Source: Prochlorococcus sp. AG-402-L23
Lineage (GTDB): Bacteria > Cyanobacteriota > Cyanobacteriia > PCC-6307 > Cyanobiaceae
DNA length: 64,000 bases
Reading direction: 5' to 3'
Assembly: GCA_003216635.1 (NCBI GenBank)
Contig: QCIO01000002.1
Span: 107,697-171,696 of the forward strand
This document shows positions 57,750 through 64,000 of this stretch, piece by piece. Position 1 is the first letter of the stretch, and the number at the start of each line of letters is the position of its first letter. The notes beneath the pieces are model-generated. The model was given only the letters and a program-made list of their open reading frames with translations. It searched no databases and was not told the DNA's origin. The position numbers and the translations under genes are program-made.

Positions 57750-59771
57750 TTAAGATACTTGAGGAGATTGAAAACCAAATATAGCAACTAGTAAAATTAC
57801 ACCTCCAAAAACAATAAGCGCATAAAATTGAGCCCTACCAGTCTCAAAATATTTTAAACCTTCACCACTACCTAAAGTTACAAGTCCAGTAAGATTTACG
57901 ACGCCATCAACAACCTTAGAATCAACCTCTAAGACTTCTTTAGCAAGTTTTCTACTACCATTAACAAAAAGTTTTTCATTAATATCATCTAGATACCATT
58001 TATTGGACAAAAATCTGTTAACGCTAGGAAACTTTTCGGCAAATAAAAGTGATAAATTAATTTTTTTCACAAAATATGCCTGATAAGCAATAATGATTCC
58101 AACTGACGCAATAAGTACAGAAGCAATTGCTAAAGGCAAAAATTCAGTTAATTCGAAGGCTTTTGCAGCAGTCTCTGCTTCTTCAGGATCTAATAAATTT
58201 GCAATTTTGCTATCCCAAGGAAGTCCCATAAAACCGATAATTACAGACGGTACAGCTAGGAATACCAAGGGAAATGTCATTGACCAGGGTGACTCATGAA
58301 TAAAGCCATGTTTTTCATGCTCTCCTTCATTTTCTTCTTCTAGGTTTGTTTTAGAGGCTATTAGAAGCTCTTTTTGCAATTCTTTATTCTCCCCTCTGAA
58401 ATCTCCTTCAAATGTCAAGAAATAAAGCCTAAACATATAAAAAGCAGTCATACCAGCTGTTAGAAGTCCTATGAACCAAAAAGCTGGAAAAGATATAAAA
58501 GCATTTCCGAGTATCTCGTCTTTACTCCAAAAACCTGCCAATGGGGGAATTCCACTAATTGCTACACAACCTATTAAAAATGTTGTTGATGTATATGGCA
58601 TTTTTTTTCTTAAACCGCCCATCAATCTCATATCTTGAGCTAATACAGGCTGATGGCCAACTACTTCTTCCATAGCATGTATTACTGAACCAGATCCCAA
58701 AAATAGCATTGCTTTAAAGCAAGCGTGAGTCACTAAATGAAAAATTCCTGCTACTGTTGCTCCACAACCCATTGCGAGCATCATATACCCAAGCTGAGAA
58801 ACTGTGCTATACGCTAAACCTTTTTTTAAATCCATTTGGGTCAAAGCTATAGAGGCTCCTAAAAAACAAGTAATGGTGCCAACTAAAGCAATAATGAACT
58901 GAATAGAGGGGAATATTGAATACAAAGGTTGAAGTCTTGCTACAAGAAATATTCCTGCAGCAACCATTGTTGCGGCATGGATAAGGGCAGATATAGGTGT
59001 CGGGCCTTCCATCGCATCAGGCAACCAAACATGAAGAGGAAACTGTGCAGATTTTGCCATTGGCCCTAAAAAAACTAAAAAACAAAGTAGTAAAGCAGCC
59101 CAAATGGGTATCGAATTGTCAGATATTGATTGAGAAATTCCAGTAGCTATTTCATTAAAATCAAAACTATTTGTTGCCCAAAATAGGCCAAGAATTCCTA
59201 GTAATAATCCAAAATCTCCTACTCTATTAACAACAAATGCTTTTTGTGCAGCGTGTGCAGCGCCATCCCTGTCATACCAAAAACCAACTAATAAGTAAGA
59301 ACACATCCCAACTAATTCCCAAAAAACATAAATTTCTAATAAATTCGGACTGACTATTAATCCCATCATTGAACTACTAAATAACGCTAAATATGTAAAA
59401 AATCTGACATAACCTTTGTCATGCGCCATATATCCATGAGAGTAAATCATCACCAGCAAAGTTATTGTAGTTACTAAAGCAAGCATTACACTCCCCAAAG
59501 GATCAAGGACAAATCCCATTGGAATTGTGAAATCCCCAGCATTGGCCCATACAAATAATTTTTCTACTGATTGATAACCATTAACTTGTTCAATTAGAGC
59601 TTTATAACTAATTACCGCAGAAATCCCAACGAAAGAAATCAGGCCTACAGAAACAATTTTTCTTGAATTATTAATTTTCTTGTTGATGCTTATTAGTCCT
59701 AAGCCAGAAAGCACTGCTCCAATAAGTGGGAAAACAGGAATTAACCAGGCAATTTCTGAAGCTTGAGGCAT
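57750..59771 (-). CDS. ndhF: NAD(P)H-quinone oxidoreductase chain 5 (NdhF1 type)
   Basis: A 673-residue distal proton-pumping subunit with about 16 helices. Family motifs include the early membrane block around EIYVFWELVGMCSYLLVGFW, AKSAQFPLHVWLPDAMEGPTPISALIHAATMVAAG (about 230) and the long amphipathic lateral helix near the C-terminus. It is followed by ndhD with an 86-base gap on the same strand, so the two form an operon reading leftward. Confidence 0.97.
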   Translation of the reverse strand: MPQASEIAWLIPVFPLIGAVLSGLGLISINKKINNSRKIVSVGLISFVGISAVISYKALIEQVNGYQSVEKLFVWANAGDFTIPMGFVLDPLGSVMLALVTTITLLVMIYSHGYMAHDKGYVRFFTYLALFSSSMMGLIVSPNLLEIYVFWELVGMCSYLLVGFWYDRDGAAHAAQKAFVVNRVGDFGLLLGILGLFWATNSFDFNEIATGISQSISDNSIPIWAALLLCFLVFLGPMAKSAQFPLHVWLPDAMEGPTPISALIHAATMVAAGIFLVARLQPLYSIFPSIQFIIALVGTITCFLGASIALTQMDLKKGLAYSTVSQLGYMMLAMGCGATVAGIFHLVTHACFKAMLFLGSGSVIHAMEEVVGHQPVLAQDMRLMGGLRKKMPYTSTTFLIGCVAISGIPPLAGFWSKDEILGNAFISFPAFWFIGLLTAGMTAFYMFRLYFLTFEGDFRGENKELQKELLIASKTNLEEENEGEHEKHGFIHESPWSMTFPLVFLAVPSVIIGFMGLPWDSKIANLLDPEEAETAAKAFELTEFLPLAIASVLIASVGIIIAYQAYFVKKINLSLLFAEKFPSVNRFLSNKWYLDDINEKLFVNGSRKLAKEVLEVDSKVVDGVVNLTGLVTLGSGEGLKYFETGRAQFYALIVFGGVILLVAIFGFQSPQVS

Positions 59772-59795
59772 GTTTTAAAGAATTTATATTTTATT

Positions 59796-60533
59796 TTAAA
59801 CTGTCAATTGGAAAAATTCAGACAAAAATGATGAATTAAATGTTTTAACAGCAATATTTATGTACTGATGAGACCACCAAAGTACTCCTATTGCAATCAA
59901 TATACCAAGTTGAGATAACCTAAAGAATTCCTTAATTTTAAATTCCTGCCTCCCTTCAATTATTGCCACAAAGGGTATTATGGAAGTATTTTTTTTAAAC
60001 TTTTCAAATTCTTCTCCAAATCTATTTGCTAATCTCTTATCCCCGTGCCAGATTGCAAAAAGATGATGCAAAATTAAACCAATGGAAGTTACTAATGTGA
60101 ATGATGTACCAATCCATAAAGTATGAGCAAAACACCAGATTATCTGACCAAATGCTTGAGGATGTCTTGTGATTCTCATTATCCCAGTTCCATAAATTCG
60201 TACTTTAGGTTTTAAAACCGAGGGAATTTCTAGCAAATTATAAGTAGCGGGATATAAAAATAAAAAACTTATTGCAGTTAAGAACCAAACAATCATAAAA
60301 ACGAAATGATTACCCTGTAAATTCCATAATCTAATTCCGTCATATCTATGTGCTAAAAAATAACTTATCAAGATAATTGCAGATGGCAAACTTAAAAAAA
60401 CAAAACATAACCGCCATAACCTCGGTCCAATAATAGATTCTGCTTTGATTCTTAAAGCAGCTCCACCACTATGAATTAACGCAAAAATCAAAGTCAAGAG
60501 TAAGATAATTAGGGAAGTTTTATGAGTCTCCAT
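59796..60533 (-). CDS. NnrU-family membrane protein, Z-ISO-like (possible 15-cis-zeta-carotene isomerase)
   Basis: A 245-residue protein with about six membrane helices and the NnrU fold. GIMRITRHPQAFGQIIWCFAHTLWIG carries the His-Pro motif, and HHLFAIWHGDKRLANRFGEEFEKFKK follows. Plant Z-ISO, a heme-containing zeta-carotene isomerase, belongs to this family, and its heme is bound through histidines in these segments. crtP (phytoene desaturase, which makes the Z-ISO substrate) begins about 2 kb away. The function in picocyanobacteria is unproven; NnrU itself was linked to nitric-oxide metabolism. It reads leftward just upstream of ndhF. Confidence 0.8.
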   Translation of the reverse strand: METHKTSLIILLLTLIFALIHSGGAALRIKAESIIGPRLWRLCFVFLSLPSAIILISYFLAHRYDGIRLWNLQGNHFVFMIVWFLTAISFLFLYPATYNLLEIPSVLKPKVRIYGTGIMRITRHPQAFGQIIWCFAHTLWIGTSFTLVTSIGLILHHLFAIWHGDKRLANRFGEEFEKFKKNTSIIPFVAIIEGRQEFKIKEFFRLSQLGILIAIGVLWWSHQYINIAVKTFNSSFLSEFFQLTV

Positions 60534-60560
60534 ATATTTAAATTTTTCAAATAATTTTTG

Positions 60561-60587
60561 TTCTTAACAAGAATGCTTCTTAGCATT
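60561..60587. promoter_or_regulatory. Two overlapping inverted repeats between the NnrU-like gene and rbcR
   Basis: TTCTT-AAC-AAGAA (60561-60573) and AATGCT-TCTT-AGCATT (60572-60587) are both perfect and overlap by two bases in an 83-base divergent gap. LysR regulators typically bind such dyads between their own gene and a divergent target. They do not match the ATTA-N-TAAT type RbcR motif I remember, so this is a candidate operator only. Confidence 0.35.
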
Positions 60588-60616
60588 AGAATTATAATTA
60601 ATCGTAGGCATAATAG

Positions 60617-61561
60617 ATGCCAGAATTACCATTTACACTCGACCAATTAAGAATACTAAAAGCTATTGCAGCTCAAGGAAGTTTTAAAAAAGCTGCAGAT
60701 ATCTTATATGTAACCCAACCTGCCGTTAGTTTACAAATACAAAATCTAGAAAAACAACTTGAAATCACAATTTTTGACAGAGGTGGTAGGAAGGCTCTAT
60801 TGACTGAAGCGGGGAGACTATTACTTGAATATTGCGAAAGAATTTTGAATCAATGCGACGAAGCTTGCAAAGCTATTGAAGATTTAAATAGCTTAAAAGG
60901 TGGAACTCTTGTAATTGGAGCCAGCCAAACAACCGGAACCTATTTAATGCCAAGAATGATAGGACTATTCAGACAAAAATACCCTGATGTATCTGTTCAA
61001 CTTCAAGTTCACAGTACTAGAAGAACTGGTTGGAGTGTCGCAAATGGACAAATTGACTTAGCCATTATTGGAGGACAATTACCTGGAGATTTAGAAAATT
61101 TGCTACAAGTAATTCCATATGCCACAGATGAATTGGCATTAGTTTTACCCTCTAAACACTCACTTTCAACCAAAAAAGAGCTTTTAAAAGAAGACTTATA
61201 CAAATTAAATTTTGTAACATTAGACTCTCAATCTACAACAAGAAAAGTTGTTGACAAACTTCTCCAAGATTCTGGGCTGGATATTCAAAGATTAAAAATT
61301 GAGATGGAACTTAACTCTCTTGAAGCGATCAAGAATGCAGTTCAATCAGGTTTAGGAGCTTCCTTTTTGCCGGTTGTTTCTATTGAAAGAGAATTATCAG
61401 CTGGAACAATCCACAAAGCATTCGTTGCTGACTTAGAGGTTAAAAGAGAACTTAAATTAATTACTAATCCTTCAAGATATACATCAAGAGCATCTGAAGT
61501 CTTTAAGAAAAATATTCTGCCTCAATTTGCTAGTTTAAAAAGCCCTTTAAGGAATATATAA
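60617..61561 (+). CDS. rbcR: LysR-type regulator RbcR (Ycf30 type)
   Basis: A 314-residue LysR regulator. The N-terminal winged HTH reads [41 protein letters not shown], followed by the effector-binding domain with [31 protein letters not shown]. The sequence is of the RbcR/CmpR/NdhR class controlling carbon fixation and related genes; with ndhF-ndhD nearby, NdhR-like control of NDH genes is also conceivable. The only member expected in high-light Prochlorococcus is usually called rbcR. Confidence 0.9.
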   Translation: MPELPFTLDQLRILKAIAAQGSFKKAADILYVTQPAVSLQIQNLEKQLEITIFDRGGRKALLTEAGRLLLEYCERILNQCDEACKAIEDLNSLKGGTLVIGASQTTGTYLMPRMIGLFRQKYPDVSVQLQVHSTRRTGWSVANGQIDLAIIGGQLPGDLENLLQVIPYATDELALVLPSKHSLSTKKELLKEDLYKLNFVTLDSQSTTRKVVDKLLQDSGLDIQRLKIEMELNSLEAIKNAVQSGLGASFLPVVSIERELSAGTIHKAFVADLEVKRELKLITNPSRYTSRASEVFKKNILPQFASLKSPLRNI

Positions 61562-61567
61562 TTTTGA

Positions 61568-62191
61568 TCAAAACTGAATTGCTTCTTTGTTAATACCTAC
61601 TCCACCGTCTTCGGCTTGTCCATCGCCTTTTATTATAAATTTATTTTCATTTACATCAGTCTGATAAACGCACTTAACTATTGGCTTATCTCTTATAGAT
61701 CCAATATAAGCAAAAGTATTCATCCTTTGCTTGCATTCTCTTACATCTTCATTACTAATTGCGCCCTGTTTTTGTAAAACCGTCCAATTCTCTCTTCTAA
61801 TCACACAACCTGGCTGAAGAGCTGGTTGCGTTACAAAACTCGTAGATGGATTAAGAGTTGTATACATTTCAACATCAATTACAAAAGCACTAGCTCCCCA
61901 TTGTCTGCAAAATTCAGGGTCTGGAACAGCCATATCTAATTGTTGTTGACTAGCTATGTTTCCCTGTCCGCCATCTGTTGTACTGGTAATGGCGCTCCCA
62001 ATACCAACTCCTAAAATTAGTACTCCCGCAAGTACAGCAATGGTTCCTGTACTGAAGTTGGTCTTTTGTTCAGAAGAAGCGGGCAATCTACTATTTCTTT
62101 GTCCATACGAATCCATGTCTCTTGGATTTGGAGAATAATAACTTCTATTTGAGCCTCTCCTTGGCCTTCTATTTGAGGATGATCTATTCAC
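61568..62191 (-). CDS. DUF3172 membrane-anchored protein
   Basis: A 207-residue protein: an Arg/Ser/Asn-rich cytoplasmic N-terminus ([20 protein letters not shown]), one membrane helix ([21 protein letters not shown], about 48-68) and a conserved outer domain with [28 protein letters not shown] and several cysteines ([23 protein letters not shown]) that may form disulfides. This fits DUF3172, a cyanobacterial/plastid family of unknown function. Its start overlaps the ndhM end by four bases, tying it to NDH-1. Confidence 0.88.
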   Translation of the reverse strand: MNRSSSNRRPRRGSNRSYYSPNPRDMDSYGQRNSRLPASSEQKTNFSTGTIAVLAGVLILGVGIGSAITSTTDGGQGNIASQQQLDMAVPDPEFCRQWGASAFVIDVEMYTTLNPSTSFVTQPALQPGCVIRRENWTVLQKQGAISNEDVRECKQRMNTFAYIGSIRDKPIVKCVYQTDVNENKFIIKGDGQAEDGGVGINKEAIQF

Positions 62192-62535
62192 AGTAATTCA
62201 TTTGTCTTTGGTAAACCCATTGAATAATTCATCACTCTACAATCTGGGTTATAACTTAGCTGACCATTTTGTAACAAACATTTTATTAAACCTTCTATTT
62301 CCGATCCTATTTTTCGAAGTTCATAATCATCTAAATTCTTTCCTGCTCTCTCTTTAATTAATTCATTGAATTTTTCATTTATTTTATTTAGAGAATCTTG
62401 TTTCCAAATAAATTCGTTATCGGGATCCAAATCAAGAGTAAGTTTGTTGGGATGAAACTGTAATTCTTTATCAACTACTTCGGCAGTGAAAATTCTTACA
62501 TGTCTAGTAGTCGATTTTAAAAGCATTTTTTCCAT
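62188..62535 (-). CDS. ndhM: NAD(P)H-quinone oxidoreductase subunit M (oxygenic-type NDH-1)
   Basis: A 115-residue soluble subunit specific to cyanobacterial and chloroplast NDH-1. The pattern [37 protein letters not shown] and the C-terminal [21 protein letters not shown] are typical of NdhM. It is divergent from crtP across about 90 bases and coupled to the DUF3172 gene. Confidence 0.95.
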   Translation of the reverse strand: MEKMLLKSTTRHVRIFTAEVVDKELQFHPNKLTLDLDPDNEFIWKQDSLNKINEKFNELIKERAGKNLDDYELRKIGSEIEGLIKCLLQNGQLSYNPDCRVMNYSMGLPKTNELL

Positions 62536-62583
62536 AATTTTACAAAATAATCAACGAAAAAAACTATTATGTTCTAACTTTAA

Positions 62584-64000
<1,417 letters not shown>

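Overview
The window is a continuous stretch of core chromosome from a very AT-rich, compact marine picocyanobacterium, most likely a high-light-adapted Prochlorococcus. The reasons are the low GC by eye, gaps that are almost all under 100 bases, many TTG/GTG starts, and the gene content: phytoene desaturase, RbcR, PedR-like regulator, Mg-protoporphyrin methyltransferase, eight NDH-1 subunits and the phylloquinone (men) genes. Protein sequences and gene order fit what I remember of MED4-like genomes, but I ran no search and do not name a strain. I see no tRNA, rRNA, insertion sequence, phage gene, CRISPR array, attachment site or composition break. No gene-free stretch exceeds 300 bases. The longest are 3029-3291, 15548-15760 and 8285-8475, and each is described under a regulatory entry.

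Layout. 1-3.0 kb: tail of an unidentified gene, a UbiB/ABC1 kinase and enolase. 3.3-12.5 kb: a long rightward block with a ClpB2-like chaperone, secE-nusG, rplK-rplA, an L10 leader with its own likely promoter, rplJ-rplL, then RNase HI, pyrD and a CobC/CobD-like aminotransferase. 12.5-17.6 kb: murG, a secreted unknown protein, pgk, rbgA and an rluD-type synthase. 17.6-27.3 kb: an orphan tandem ABC ATPase, the long RelA/SpoT enzyme, a DUF2062 protein, mnmE, nadC, argS and hisC. 27.3-31.0 kb: a leftward run prfB (programmed frameshift) - DUF3285 - ybeY - dgkA - trpG/pabA - degenerate metallo-beta-lactamase-like protein.

31.0-38.5 kb: glutaredoxin and glutathione synthetase, then phylloquinone genes (menF facing away from menA-menC-menE, with a DHNA-CoA thioesterase) and ndhH. 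38.5-46.9 kb: rsmH, cysteine desulfurase, a LuxR-type response regulator, chlM, purE, cysC, SUI1, trpB, a rhodanese and a large membrane-anchored unknown. 47.0-52.4 kb: gltA, ndhA-ndhI-ndhG-ndhE, NAD kinase and a CYTH protein. 52.4-64.0 kb: a 49-aa ORF missing from the ORF track, a PedR-like regulator, metF, a sugar-nucleotidyltransferase, scpA, ndhD, ndhF, an NnrU/Z-ISO-like membrane protein, rbcR, DUF3172, ndhM and the start of crtP (cut by the window edge and also missing from the track).

Functionally the window is about photosynthetic electron flow and its support. NDH-1 subunits, phylloquinone (photosystem I), carotenoid and chlorophyll synthesis, and two or three redox or carbon-linked regulators sit among housekeeping genes for translation, nucleotides and cofactors. 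I found no undescribed multi-gene system. The best leads are the NnrU/Z-ISO-like gene two kilobases from crtP, a conserved beta-lactamase-fold protein without its metal motif, an RNase HI with an extra C-terminal domain, two secreted or anchored unknowns, and the striking absence of space between all fifteen convergent gene pairs.
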